Counted from the stretch's first letter, positions 24,676-33,396 are shown. The stretch: DNA of 64,000 nt from Hymenobacter lucidus (GCF_020447265.1 NZ_JAJADR010000001.1:310001-374000); one strand, 5' to 3'. Numbers and translations are program-made. Notes: generated from the letters alone by a model not told the origin.

Positions 24676-25593
24676 ATGACTTTATTCCGTGTTCTGATCC
24701 TGCCTGCTTTGCTGGTTTTCGTACTGCTGGCCTTGGTGGCCAACGAGTACGCCGAGGCCCAGCCCAGCCGTCGCACGGCCGGTATTGCCTACGTGCCCAC
24801 TACTGAAGCTGGCTTCGATACCGAGCGACACCGCCTCGACGTGTACGCACCCCGTAAGCGCGGCGCGGCAGCGTACCCGGTGGTGGTCTTTATTCACGGC
24901 GGCAACTGGAACAGCGGCAACAAGAGCCTTTACTCCTTCATCGGGCGGCGGCTGGCCAAGCAGGGCGTGGTGGCGGTGGTCATCAACTACCGCCTGGCCC
25001 CGAACGTGCAGGTGCCTGCCATGGCCGACGACTGCGCCCGGGCCGTAGCCTGGACCTACCAGCACATTGCCGAGTACGGCGGCGACCCGCAACGCCTGTT
25101 TACGATGGGCCACTCTGCCGGGGGCGGGCTGGCCGCGCTGCTGGCCGCCGACAATCAGCTGTTCATGCGCCAAGGCTTGGCCGCCAACCCCGTGCGTGGT
25201 GCTATCCTCGACGACCCGGCCGGGCTGGATATGTATGACTACCTGAAGAAGATGAAATACGATGGCGACGCGCAGTACCTAGTGCCCTTCGGCAAAGACC
25301 CCGCCGGGTGGAAAGCCGTGTCGCCGATGTACTACGTGACGGCCGCAACGCCCCCGTTTTTGGTGTTCGTGGGGGGCAAAACGTACCCGTCCATCAGCAG
25401 CAGCAGTGAGAAATTCAGGCAGAAACTCACGCAATTGGGACGGGAGCCGCAATTCTCGGTGCTGGCCGGCAAAAAGCACGTGCCGATGGTGCTGCAGCTA
25501 TATTGGAAGGATAACGTGATATACCAGGAGCTGCTGAAATTTGTGGGGGCCGGCACGGCGGTGGCTCCCGCTGCTACAGGCTTTCGGCGCTAG
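24676..25593 (+). CDS. alpha/beta-hydrolase (esterase of the BD-FAE / lipase family)
   Basis: 305 aa. An N-terminal hydrophobic segment (about 4-25) is a signal or anchor. The oxyanion-hole motif is FIHGGNWNSG, the nucleophile elbow GHSAGGGLA, and the likely catalytic His lies in GKKHVPMV; the catalytic Asp is probably in the stretch before it. The HGG form is typical of carboxylesterases and feruloyl- or kynurenine-formamidase-like enzymes. ATG 24676. Its stop codon overlaps the end of the convergent ogt gene by four bases. Confidence 0.9.
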   Translation: MTLFRVLILPALLVFVLLALVANEYAEAQPSRRTAGIAYVPTTEAGFDTERHRLDVYAPRKRGAAAYPVVVFIHGGNWNSGNKSLYSFIGRRLAKQGVVAVVINYRLAPNVQVPAMADDCARAVAWTYQHIAEYGGDPQRLFTMGHSAGGGLAALLAADNQLFMRQGLAANPVRGAILDDPAGLDMYDYLKKMKYDGDAQYLVPFGKDPAGWKAVSPMYYVTAATPPFLVFVGGKTYPSISSSSEKFRQKLTQLGREPQFSVLAGKKHVPMVLQLYWKDNVIYQELLKFVGAGTAVAPAATGFRR

Positions 25594-26099
25594 CCAAACA
25601 GCTGGGTCTGGGTGGCGGGCTGCTCGTGGGTCAGCAGCCACTTTTTGCGCGACAAACCGCCCGCGTAGCCCGTAAGCTGTCCGCCGGCCCCAATAATGCG
25701 GTGGCAGGGCCACACGATGGCCAGCGGATTCTGGCCGTTGGCCGCGCCCACGGCCCGCACCGCGCCGGGGTTGTCGAGTAGCCGGGCCAGGTCGAGGTAG
25801 GAAGCCGTGCGGCCGAAGCTTACTGTTTGCAGCTGCTGCCACACTTGCCGCTGAAACTCAGTGCCGCGTTCCACGGAATAGCGTAGGGAAAAGTCGCGCA
25901 GCTCGCGGCCAAAATAGGCCTGCAGTTGCCGATGCGGCTCACGCAGGCACTCGGCTACGGCCGCGAGGGGCGTAGCGGGCGGCGCCTGAGCTTCGTCCAG
26001 AAACGTAACGGCAGCCAGGCCCGCATCCGAGGCTTTCAGCTCCAGCATGCCGATGGGCGTGGGCAGGTAGGAGTAGGCAAAGGCGGACGGGAGTAGCAT
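25590..26099 (-). CDS. ogt: methylated-DNA-[protein]-cysteine S-methyltransferase
   Basis: Direct-reversal DNA repair: a Cys accepts the methyl group from O6-methylguanine. The active-site signature is VWPCHRIIGAGGQLTGYAGG, preceded by the helix-turn-helix region FQRQVWQQL...FGRTASYLDLA. The start is taken as ATG 26099 (169 aa, MLLPSAFAYSY); the reading frame continues to a TTG nine codons upstream. No Ada-type N-terminal domain. It lies leftward next to a repeat-rich gap that must contain its promoter. Confidence 0.94.
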   Translation of the reverse strand: MLLPSAFAYSYLPTPIGMLELKASDAGLAAVTFLDEAQAPPATPLAAVAECLREPHRQLQAYFGRELRDFSLRYSVERGTEFQRQVWQQLQTVSFGRTASYLDLARLLDNPGAVRAVGAANGQNPLAIVWPCHRIIGAGGQLTGYAGGLSRKKWLLTHEQPATQTQLFG

Positions 26100-26259
26100 C
26101 AGGGCGGGATTGAGGAGCACCGGCAAGATAACGACTGGTCTGCTTCTAGTAGTCTTTCCGCCAGGCTTTGCCTCAATGGCTCTTTTGCCTGGAGCGCCAC
26201 AAAGGGTTTACTGATAAAGAAGGGGCTTTGCGGTCTTGGTGAGGCGAAGACTACCAGTC

Positions 26260-26350
26260 GGCGACATTCGAATTTATTTTTTTTTGAATGTCGCCGGCTT
26301 GTCGGTGGTTGGTCGGCGACATTCAAAAAAAAATAAATTCGAATGTCGCC
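26260..26350. repeat. nested 36-bp inverted repeat with T-rich loops
   Basis: 26260-26295 and 26315-26350 are perfect inverted copies of a 36-bp unit separated by 19 bp. Each unit has 10-bp terminal inverted repeats (GGCGACATTC / GAATGTCGCC) around a 16-nt AT core that includes nine T (or A). Each arm can form its own hairpin, or the two arms can pair end to end in one 36-bp stem. No gene is inside. Confidence 0.95.
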
Positions 26351-26537
26351 ACGTCGTCAGCGCTTCGTTGTTCAGCAGCGCTTTGCTTCCACTGCCGCTG
26401 CACCGGGGCCGACCAAGATGGTGTCTACAGTATTGCCAAAAACCCAGCGAGGCGGCTCCAATCGTTGAACGACTGGTGCTGCCTCGCTGGGGCTACCATT
26501 CAATAGGCCGCAATGTGGGTTAATTACCATTGCACGC

Positions 26538-26597
26538 GAGATTCCTCGGCTCCGCTTCGTCTCTGCTTGATGCGCAGAATACTCGGAAAGACGTTCT
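26538..26597. repeat. interrupted copy of the short ATTCC/GGAAT hairpin (copy 3)
   Basis: TGCACGCGAGATTCCTCGGC matches 972-990, but after the loop about 23 extra bases (starting TCTCTGC and containing TCTGC...GCAGA) split it from the expected right arm, which resumes as TCGGAAAGACGTTC at about 26583-26597 with one changed base. Looks like a repeat broken by a small insertion. Confidence 0.65.
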
Positions 26598-26614
26598 TCC
26601 CCAACAACTAACCT

Positions 26615-27337
26615 CTACACGCCCTCAAACACGGCCATTGCGTCCCAGAGACGGTCAAACTCGGTGGTGTAGCGCTGCAGGGCCGTGGGGTCGTCGGTGA
26701 TGAGCAGGTTTTCGAGGTTGTAGAGCGCCGCCGAGCGCGTCCAGTTGTAGCTGCCGGTGAGCACCAGCCGCCGGTCGGCAATGGCAAACTTGTGGTGCAT
26801 GTGGTCGGTAGTCCGGTCGATGCGGGTGGCAATACCACTGGCGTGGAGCTGCTTGATATCCGAGCCTTTGTCGAAAAGCTTGTCGTTGTCGGTGAGCAGG
26901 CGAATGGCCACGCCCCGGCGGTAAGCGGCCAGCAGCGAGTCGGTAATCCGGTCATCGGAAATAGTAAACACGCACACGTCGAGCCGGTGGGCGGCCTGCC
27001 CGATAAACCGGCGGATGGCCTCCACGCACTCGGTGCCGGGGCTGAAATGCACGGTGGTGTGGGCCGGCTGGGGCGGGGCCAGAGGCAGCAGCAGGGCGCT
27101 GGCCGCTTCGAGCCATTCCACTACCGCTTTGTCCTCAAACGAGTTGAACCGCTCCCGGGCCATGGCAAACAGCTGGTGGCGCAGCGTGGCCAGCGCCTGC
27201 CCCTGCTGCCCGTGGGCGGCTAGCCGCTGCCGCAGCTCCCGCGCCTCCGCCGCCGACAAGGTAGAATCGGCAAAAGCCTGCTCGAAATGGCGCAGCAAGG
27301 CCGAAGTACCGGCCGAATCGGGAGCGGAAGAACTCAT
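26615..27337 (-). CDS. phospholipase-D-like nuclease/phosphodiesterase with a single HKD motif
   Basis: 240 aa. The N-terminal ~90 residues are helical. The PLD domain (about 95-235) starts VHFSPGTECVEAIRRFI and carries one HKD-type motif, HHKFAIADRRLVLTGSYNWT. Single-motif members (Nuc, mitochondrial cardiolipin hydrolase/Zucchini type) work as dimers and cleave phosphodiester bonds in nucleic acid or lipid. No signal peptide, so probably cytosolic. 18 bp downstream of the glycoside hydrolase gene, so likely co-transcribed with it. Confidence 0.9.
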   Translation of the reverse strand: MSSSAPDSAGTSALLRHFEQAFADSTLSAAEARELRQRLAAHGQQGQALATLRHQLFAMARERFNSFEDKAVVEWLEAASALLLPLAPPQPAHTTVHFSPGTECVEAIRRFIGQAAHRLDVCVFTISDDRITDSLLAAYRRGVAIRLLTDNDKLFDKGSDIKQLHASGIATRIDRTTDHMHHKFAIADRRLVLTGSYNWTRSAALYNLENLLITDDPTALQRYTTEFDRLWDAMAVFEGV

Positions 27338-27355
27338 CGTAGACTGTTGGGTAGG

Positions 27356-28582
27356 CTAGGTTAAGGAAAGAGACAACGCTACATCCGACTCCGTAACCGT
27401 AGTAATCGGCTTGGGAATAGCGGCCGATACCATTTCCTGGGCTTCCAGAAGGGCATTGGCGTAGCCGTGGTCCAGCACGCGGGTCAGGCCGGGCTCGGGG
27501 GCTCTGGTGTCGGCATCCCAGAGGCCGGCACGGTGCCAGGGCGTGAGGTGGTCCCAGTCGGGCCGGTCGATGATGGGGTAGAGGCAGGCCCCGAACAGCG
27601 GCACGCCGGCTTGCAGCGCGGCGGCGCACTCCCGGCCAATCATCTGCATCCAGAGCGGCCGGTCGACGCCGGGGTGGCTGGTTTCGGTGAGCACCACGGG
27701 GCGGTGGTAGCGCTGCCAGGCCCGCTGCAGTAGAAAGCTCAGCGGCCGGAAACGCGGGTCATGGTCGTCGTTGGCCCAGGGCAGGGTGTGGCGCGGCTCC
27801 AGCTGCCACTGGTTGTCGTAGTAATAGTTGAAGCCTAGCAGATCGAGGTATTCCTCGCGCCCACCTAGGTCGGGGCAGAGGCGGCCGGCCAGCATATCCA
27901 CGGCCTGAAACTGGTTGTTGTCGAACTCACTCACGCGCTGCCGGTGGCTGCGGGGCGAATTGGGCGCGGCTACGATATGAATTAGTGGCTCGGTGGTGAG
28001 GATGCGGATGCCGGGGTCGGCCTCGCGCAAAGCCGCCACGCCTTCGATGTAGGCGCGCATCAGGCCCCGCTTCACTTCCCAGCCCTGGCCCACGCAGTAG
28101 GGCGAGGTGCCGCGCACGTCGCCGCCCAGCCAACTCATAAAGCTCACCTCGTTGATGGGCGTCACAATCAGCACGTCGTCGGGCCGCTGCGAGCGGTAAA
28201 ACTCCACAAAGGCGCGACAGAGGTGGGCAAAGCGCCGGGCAAACATGGGGTGCAGCGGCGTCAGGTCGTCGGGGTAGCCGAAGTGGCATAGGTCCCAAAC
28301 CTGCTGAATGCCGTGGCGGCGGCCGGCATCGAGCAGCTCCTGCACGGTGCTCCAGTCGTATTGGTAGGCGGTTTTCTCCACTTGGCTCCAGCGGATTCCT
28401 TCCCGCACGGTCCCGATATTGAAAGGCTGCAGGTCCTGATAATCGGCGTCGATGCGCTGTAAATGGCCGGTTAGGGTCAGAAAATCAACGCGGTGACCGA
28501 AGGCGTTGAGCTGGTCGGTACACTCGTAGCCGCCCATCCAGAACGAGCGAAAAGGGTTGTCGTGCGTGGTAGCAAATGCCAT
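27356..28582 (-). CDS. clan GH-A glycoside hydrolase (beta-glucosidase-like)
   Basis: 408 aa without signal peptide, so cytoplasmic. The TIM-barrel pattern of clan GH-A is clear: REGIRWSQVE on strand 2, HFGYPDD on strand 3, acid/base Glu145 in TPINEVSF (NE pair after strand 4), LGFNYYYDNQW on strand 6, and nucleophile Glu300 in VVLTETSHPG. Closest in feel to GH1/GH5-like 'family 1' proteins of unknown specificity that often sit near polysaccharide or sugar-nucleotide genes; none is next to it here. The gene upstream on the same strand is a CDF transporter, separated by an intrinsic terminator, so this gene has its own promoter. Confidence 0.83.
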   Translation of the reverse strand: MAFATTHDNPFRSFWMGGYECTDQLNAFGHRVDFLTLTGHLQRIDADYQDLQPFNIGTVREGIRWSQVEKTAYQYDWSTVQELLDAGRRHGIQQVWDLCHFGYPDDLTPLHPMFARRFAHLCRAFVEFYRSQRPDDVLIVTPINEVSFMSWLGGDVRGTSPYCVGQGWEVKRGLMRAYIEGVAALREADPGIRILTTEPLIHIVAAPNSPRSHRQRVSEFDNNQFQAVDMLAGRLCPDLGGREEYLDLLGFNYYYDNQWQLEPRHTLPWANDDHDPRFRPLSFLLQRAWQRYHRPVVLTETSHPGVDRPLWMQMIGRECAAALQAGVPLFGACLYPIIDRPDWDHLTPWHRAGLWDADTRAPEPGLTRVLDHGYANALLEAQEMVSAAIPKPITTVTESDVALSLSLT

Positions 28583-28602
28583 AAGCGCGGGGTTTAGCGT
28601 GC

Positions 28603-28646
28603 AAAAAAAGGCGGTAGCCAGCCCCTTGCGAAGCTCGGCTACCGCC
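28603..28646 (-). terminator. intrinsic terminator after the CDF transporter pair
   Basis: On the minus strand GGCGGTAGCC (28646-28637) pairs with GGCTACCGCC (28619-28610), followed by a run of seven T (28609-28603). It separates the CDF genes from the glycoside hydrolase gene. Confidence 0.9.
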
Positions 28647-28694
28647 TAATGTACCCAAAAACCGCTGGATAGGTTGGGCTAAGAGGGCAGGAGA

Positions 28695-29657
28695 CTAAAT
28701 CTGCGGGCTTACCTGGTTGGTCGGCTGCTCGGTGTCACGGTGCTTGTCAGTCAGGCTTTTAGCCTCCACAAAGATGCGCTTAAACTCGGGGTGCGTAGTG
28801 CGCAGCACATCCTGCATAGCGGCAACGGCCACTTCCACTTCCACGGCCGAGAGGTGGTCGTGAAAGTCCACGTCGAGGGCCAGCACGACGTCGGCGGGGC
28901 CGAGGTACATTGTTAGCGGGGGTCGCACCTGCTCCACGCCGGGCTGCTTGCTCACGATGCTCATCACGCTGTCGATGGTAGCATCATCAACGCCGGTGCC
29001 CACCAGCAGGCTGCGCGTGCGGCCCACCAGAAACACGGCTACCAACATCAGCAGCAAGCCGATGGCTACCGAGGCGCCGCCATCGAAGTACGGATTATTC
29101 AGCGCGTGGCCGAAGTATACGCCCAGCAGCGCGATGATCAGGCCGACGAGGGCCGCCAGGTTTTCGAGCACTGAGGCAAACACTGCCGGGTCTTTGCTGG
29201 TGCGCAGCTGGCCCCAGAAGCCGCCCGCGCCGCCGGCTTGCGTCAGGGCCCGGGCCGCCAGCCAGAAAGCCCAGGCTTCAAACAGGATGGCCACGCCCAG
29301 CACGATGTAGTTCCAGCTGGCGTCGGTGAGCGGCTCGGGCTCCAGAATGTGCTTGATACCCTCGTAGAACGACATACCGCCACCGATGGCAAAAATGAGC
29401 ACGGCCACGATAAGGCCCCAGAAATACTGCTCCTTGCTGCGTCCGAACGGGTGCCGCCGGTCGGCCGGCTTCTGACTCTGGGCAATGCCGTAAAGCAGCA
29501 GCACGCCGTTGCCACTGTCGACGAGGGAGTGGATACCCTCGGAAAGCATAGCCGACGAGCCAGTGAAGTAAGCCGCCACGAACTTGCTGATAGCAATGCC
29601 GACGTTGGCCGCAATGCCCCCGAAAAGGGCCGTTTTTGAAGAGTTAGGGTTTGCCAT
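28695..29657 (-). CDS. cation diffusion facilitator transporter (paralogue 1)
   Basis: 320 aa from ATG 29657 (MANPNSSK); a longer reading frame adds five residues. A six-helix CDF antiporter exporting divalent metal such as Zn2+, with metal ligands in EGIHSLVDSGN (TM2 His/Asp) and YFDGGASVAIG (TM5 Asp), and a cytosolic C-terminal domain (about 215-300) ending EFKRIFVEA. The HSLVDSGNG form places it in the ZnT9-like branch. Downstream member of a tandem pair with the paralogue at 29721-30662, 63 bp apart, likely an operon ending at the terminator near 28620. Confidence 0.93.
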   Translation of the reverse strand: MANPNSSKTALFGGIAANVGIAISKFVAAYFTGSSAMLSEGIHSLVDSGNGVLLLYGIAQSQKPADRRHPFGRSKEQYFWGLIVAVLIFAIGGGMSFYEGIKHILEPEPLTDASWNYIVLGVAILFEAWAFWLAARALTQAGGAGGFWGQLRTSKDPAVFASVLENLAALVGLIIALLGVYFGHALNNPYFDGGASVAIGLLLMLVAVFLVGRTRSLLVGTGVDDATIDSVMSIVSKQPGVEQVRPPLTMYLGPADVVLALDVDFHDHLSAVEVEVAVAAMQDVLRTTHPEFKRIFVEAKSLTDKHRDTEQPTNQVSPQI

Positions 29658-29720
29658 AAAAAGTAGTTGCAACGAGTCCGCCGGGCGGGATAGGGGCGAA
29701 GGTAGGCAGCCGGCGCGGTA

Positions 29721-30662
29721 TTACGCCTGGGCCGGCACCTTTGGTACGGACTGGGCGGGCAAAGTTTTGGCTTCAATAAAGATGCGCTTAAACTCGGGGT
29801 GGTCGGCCCGCACAGCGTCCTGCAGCCGCACCACCGCCTGCTCGACCTGCGCCACGGTCAGCTCGCGCTTAAACTCTACGTCGAGGGCCAGCAGCGCGTC
29901 GGTGGGGCCCAGGTACATCGACAGTGGGTTGCGCACCTGCACCACGGCCGGGTCAGCGGCGGCTAGGGAGTTGAGGCTGGCCAGGGTGGGCGCATCCACG
30001 CCTTCACCTACCAGCAGGCCTTTGGCTTCCCGCAGCATAAACACGGCCATGCCTACCAGCAGCACGCCAATGGCCATGGAGGCCGCGCCATCGAGGTAGA
30101 TGTTATCCAGCAGATGCCCAAAAAATACGCCAGCCAGGGCAATGACGAGGCCCAGCAACGCCGCCAGGTCTTCGAGCAGAATGGCGAATACCGCCGGGTC
30201 TTTGCTGGCCCGCAGCGCCTGCCAGAAGCCCGCAGTACCCCGCGTTTTCTGAAACTCCCGGAACGCCAAGAAGCAGGCAATGCACTCGAAACCCACCGAT
30301 AGGCCCAGCACCCAGTAGTTCCAGGTAGGGTCGGTGAGGGGTGAAGGGTTCTGAATATGCTCCCAGCCTTTGTAGAGCGACATGCCGCCGCCCACCGCGA
30401 AGATGAGTACGGCCACAATAACGGTCCAGAAATACAGCTCCTTGCCGTAGCCAAAGGGATGCACGGCATCGGCGGGCTGCTCGGCACGTTTCAGACCCCA
30501 CAGAATCAGTACGCCGTTGCCGCTGTCGACGAGGGAGTGAATGCCCTCGGAAAGCATGGCCGACGAGCCAGTGAAAAAGGCCGCCACGAATTTGGCAATG
30601 GCAATGGCTACATTGGCCCCAATGGCCCCGTACACAACCAGCTTAGAAGAGCTTCCGGCCAT
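29721..30662 (-). CDS. cation diffusion facilitator transporter (paralogue 2)
   Basis: 313 aa from ATG 30662 (MAGSSSKLVVYGAIGANV). Same family and architecture as its neighbour: EGIHSLVDSGN in TM2, YLDGAASMAIG in TM5, C-terminal EFKRIFIEAKTL. The two proteins align along their full length, indicating a tandem duplication. Divergent from the APC permease gene with a 100-bp gap that should contain both promoters. Metal specificity cannot be read from the sequence. Confidence 0.93.
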   Translation of the reverse strand: MAGSSSKLVVYGAIGANVAIAIAKFVAAFFTGSSAMLSEGIHSLVDSGNGVLILWGLKRAEQPADAVHPFGYGKELYFWTVIVAVLIFAVGGGMSLYKGWEHIQNPSPLTDPTWNYWVLGLSVGFECIACFLAFREFQKTRGTAGFWQALRASKDPAVFAILLEDLAALLGLVIALAGVFFGHLLDNIYLDGAASMAIGVLLVGMAVFMLREAKGLLVGEGVDAPTLASLNSLAAADPAVVQVRNPLSMYLGPTDALLALDVEFKRELTVAQVEQAVVRLQDAVRADHPEFKRIFIEAKTLPAQSVPKVPAQA

Positions 30663-30762
30663 AAGATGAAGAAAAGATGAAGTACCGGTGGTACGCACCG
30701 CACCAAGCCGGGGTTGGAGCCGCCGCCTGAACAATCCGCTTTTATCCGACTTTTACGCCTCT

Positions 30763-32139
30763 ATGACCCCAACTACTACCGACCCCACTACTGACGCTAC
30801 CGCCGCCCCACTGCGCCGCCGCCTGGGCCTGCTGCAGGCCACCGCCCTGAATATGATTGACATGGTGGGCATCGGGCCCTTCGTGACGCTGCCGTTGGTA
30901 ATGGGCTTTATGGGGCCGTATTTTCTGCTTGCCTGGTTGGTAGGCGCGGGCCTGGCCATCGTCGATGGGTTGATCTGGAGTGAGCTGGGCGCGGCCAATC
31001 CTGAGGCGGGCGGGAGCTACAAGTTTCTGAAGCTGGCCTACGGCGAGAAAAAGTGGGGCCGGCTCATGTCGTTTCTCTACGTGTGGCAAACCCTGGTGCA
31101 GGCTCCGCTGGTGGTGGCTTCGGGTGCCATCGGCTTTGCGCAGTATTTCGGCTACTTGGTGCCGCTTACCGAGTGGTGGCAGCCTAAGCTGGTGTCGGGC
31201 GTGGTGGTGCTGCTACTCATTGCCCTGCTCTACCGCCGCATTGAGGATATCGGCAAGCTGGGCGTGATGCTGTGGGTAGGCGTGCTAGGGCTCATGGGCT
31301 GGCTGATTTTTGGCGGCCTCACCCATGCCGAGCACACCGTGGCTTGGCTGCCCAGCGGCGGCTTTTCGGCGTTGCCGGGCATTCTGCTGTCGGGCGCCAT
31401 GGGGCAGGCTGCCGTCAAGACGATTTATTCCTACTTGGGCTACTACAACGTGTGCCACCTGGGCGGCGAAATCAGCAACCCACAGCGGGTTATTCCGCGC
31501 AGCATCTTCCTGAGCATTCTGGGCATCATGGCGCTGTATCTGCTGCTCAACTGGAGCGTGGGCACCGTTATTCCGTGGCAGGAAGCGCAACACTCGGAGT
31601 TCATCGTTAGCACTTTCGTCGAGAAACTCTACGGGGCCGTGGCGGCACAGTGGGCTACCGCTCTGGTATTGTGGGTGGCCTTTGCGTCGCTGTTTGCGGT
31701 GCTGCTGGGCTACTCACGTATCCCGTACGCGGCAGCGGCCGACGGCGAGTTTCTGCCCATCTTCGCCAAAACCCACCCCACCAAGCACTTCCCCCACGTC
31801 TCGCTCCTGATTCTGGGCGGCGTGGGCTTCGTGTTTAGCTTGTTGTTTCGGCTGGGAGAGGTCATTACGGCTATTCTAGCCATGCGCATTCTGGTGCAGT
31901 TTGTAGGCCAGGCCGTGGGGCTGGTGTTGCTGCGGCGGCGCAACGGCACGGCCAGCCTGCCCTTCAAGATGCCGCTCTACCCGTTGCCGGTTATCATTGC
32001 CGTTACGGTGTGGCTGCTGGTTTTCTGGAGCACGGGGCCCACGTTTATGCTCTCGGGCCTTACCGTTATCAGCACCGGTATCATCGTGTTTCTACTCTGG
32101 AGCCGCCGGCGCGGGCAGTGGCCATTCGAGAAAAGCTAA
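30763..32139 (+). CDS. APC family amino acid permease
   Basis: 458 aa from ATG 30763 (MTPTTTDPTT); upstream in-frame codons are not needed. About 12 membrane helices with the APC signatures NMIDMVGIGPFVTLPL (TM1, unwound GxG-like segment) and GAGLAIVDGLIWSELGAANPEAGGSYKF (TM2-3 region, the 'P.AGG.Y' motif), then a conserved LGGEISNPQRVIPRSI. Imports or exchanges amino acids or polyamines; substrate unknown. Preceded by a Thr-rich cytosolic tail. Confidence 0.9.
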   Translation: MTPTTTDPTTDATAAPLRRRLGLLQATALNMIDMVGIGPFVTLPLVMGFMGPYFLLAWLVGAGLAIVDGLIWSELGAANPEAGGSYKFLKLAYGEKKWGRLMSFLYVWQTLVQAPLVVASGAIGFAQYFGYLVPLTEWWQPKLVSGVVVLLLIALLYRRIEDIGKLGVMLWVGVLGLMGWLIFGGLTHAEHTVAWLPSGGFSALPGILLSGAMGQAAVKTIYSYLGYYNVCHLGGEISNPQRVIPRSIFLSILGIMALYLLLNWSVGTVIPWQEAQHSEFIVSTFVEKLYGAVAAQWATALVLWVAFASLFAVLLGYSRIPYAAAADGEFLPIFAKTHPTKHFPHVSLLILGGVGFVFSLLFRLGEVITAILAMRILVQFVGQAVGLVLLRRRNGTASLPFKMPLYPLPVIIAVTVWLLVFWSTGPTFMLSGLTVISTGIIVFLLWSRRRGQWPFEKS

Positions 32140-32177
32140 GCCGTACTTTTACGGACTCTATCCTCGATGCTTAGCCC

Positions 32178-32759
32178 ATGCTTCGTTTTCTGATTTTTGT
32201 CTTGGCCGGTGTATGGCTGTTTGTTACGCCGGGGCTGGCCCAAAAAACGGCTGCCTCCGACTCGGATTACTTGGACTGGAGTGCCACCCGGCGCATCACG
32301 GCCGCTGATTTTCAGCTGAAACTCCGGCCCAACAGCAACCTGCGGGGCAGCAATGCCATGTACCACTTCGGTATGGAAGGCCACATGTTTGAGCTGCTAG
32401 GCAAGACGGGCCACAACAGTATTCGCAACCAGCTGCTGCGTTCCGCTTCCTGGCTCGACACGACTAACCGAGCCGATGTCTCGCAGCAGATCCGCTTTCA
32501 GCAAACCCTGTTCGATATTCAGGAAATATACATTCGGCGGATGCGGCAGCAGGTTCGGGCCAATGCCACGAAAATTCTGCTCTTCGGCAAGCCGGATGTC
32601 AACGAGCTGATGACGGCGCAAATGAAGGAGTGCCAGCAGCGCCAGGTGAGCTGCACCGAAGAAACGAATTACGCCGCACTGCCGGAAAAGCAGGTTTCCT
32701 GGGAACAGCAGATCTTAGTGGAGCTACAGGAGCTGCAGGCCTTTGCCGCGAAAGAATAG
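32178..32759 (+). CDS. exported protein of unknown function (DUF922-like start)
   Basis: 193 aa. A signal peptide (MLRFLIFVLAGVWLFVTPGLAQ) is followed by LDWSATRRITAADFQL, which looks like the opening strand of DUF922-type putative Zn-dependent peptidases, and then helices rich in Arg, Gln and Glu. The HExxH expected for an active peptidase is not seen, so it may be an inactive or unrelated member. Stop TAG directly abuts the stop of the convergent GNAT gene. Function unknown. Confidence 0.6.
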   Translation: MLRFLIFVLAGVWLFVTPGLAQKTAASDSDYLDWSATRRITAADFQLKLRPNSNLRGSNAMYHFGMEGHMFELLGKTGHNSIRNQLLRSASWLDTTNRADVSQQIRFQQTLFDIQEIYIRRMRQQVRANATKILLFGKPDVNELMTAQMKECQQRQVSCTEETNYAALPEKQVSWEQQILVELQELQAFAAKE

Positions 32760-33266
32760 CTAGTCCAGCCGCTTCTCGTAGCAGAAAAACCGCAGCCCAG
32801 GCCGGAACCCCAGCGTGATTTCGCCCGCGAAGCGGTAGCCCAGCTTGGGAAATAGCCGCTGCGTAGCCGCGTTTTCCGAGTTGGTATCCACCCTGAGCGA
32901 CTTCAGCCCCCGCTGCCGGGCCAGCACCTCGGCCTGCTCCAGTAATGCTGCCGCCACGCCCCGGCCCTGCGCAGTGGGGTCCACGGCCAGGCGGTGCGTC
33001 ACGATGGCCGTTTCGGTGGCGTCCCAATCGGCCTGAGCATATTCGGGGTCTTGGTCCTGGGTGAGGGCGGCCACGCCGGCCAGTTGCCCGTCCAGCTCGG
33101 CCACCCACAGCTGACTTTGGGCAATATCCTGGCTGAAAACCGCCTCGTTGGGGTAGTCGGTGGTCCATTGCTGGTTGCCGCTGGCTTGCATCAGCGGCAC
33201 CACGCGGCGCACCAGCTCCAGGATGGCGGGAATATCGGCAAGAGTGGCGAGGCGAATAGACGGCAT
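32760..33266 (-). CDS. GNAT family N-acetyltransferase
   Basis: 168 aa. GNAT fold: N-terminal IRLATLADIPAILELVRRV, the acetyl-CoA pyrophosphate-binding signature VDPTAQGRGVAAALLE (Q/RxxGxG/A), then LRVDTNSENAATQRLFPKLGYRF. This 'N..A...F.KLGYRF' ending is typical of amino-group acetyltransferases of broad type. Target unknown. ATG 33266; transcribed alone. Confidence 0.93.
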   Translation of the reverse strand: MPSIRLATLADIPAILELVRRVVPLMQASGNQQWTTDYPNEAVFSQDIAQSQLWVAELDGQLAGVAALTQDQDPEYAQADWDATETAIVTHRLAVDPTAQGRGVAAALLEQAEVLARQRGLKSLRVDTNSENAATQRLFPKLGYRFAGEITLGFRPGLRFFCYEKRLD

Positions 33267-33351
33267 GGCAGAGGGGACGAAATAGGCTGGAAAGAGAAAC
33301 TACGGCCGTGCGCTATAAGCAGCTGACCGCCTGGCAAATGCAGGCCGCAAG

Positions 33352-33396
33352 GAAGCAAAAAAGCCGTTCCCCAGCTCCTGGCTGCGAAACGGCTTT
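33352..33396 (-). terminator. intrinsic terminator after the VWA gene
   Basis: AAAGCCGTT (33360-33368) pairs with AACGGCTTT (33388-33396); on the minus strand a T6 tract follows at about 33362-33357. It ends the leftward VWA/DUF6745 transcript. The other strand also has a T run (33399-33406). Confidence 0.8.

Larger units (their letters stand above)
26100..26614. other. repeat-rich intergenic region
   Basis: About 515 bp without a gene, holding a cluster of hairpins. GACTGGT...AGTCTTTCCGCC (26133-26162) is partly inverted at 26243-26259. CCAGGC/GCCTGG sit near 26160-26195. The 36-bp nested inverted repeat is at 26260-26350. CCAGCGAGGC pairs with GCCTCGCTGG between about 26441 and 26490. An interrupted copy of the ATTCC/GGAAT hairpin lies at 26538-26597. 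It separates ogt from the PLD-like gene, both leftward. Confidence 0.75.
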
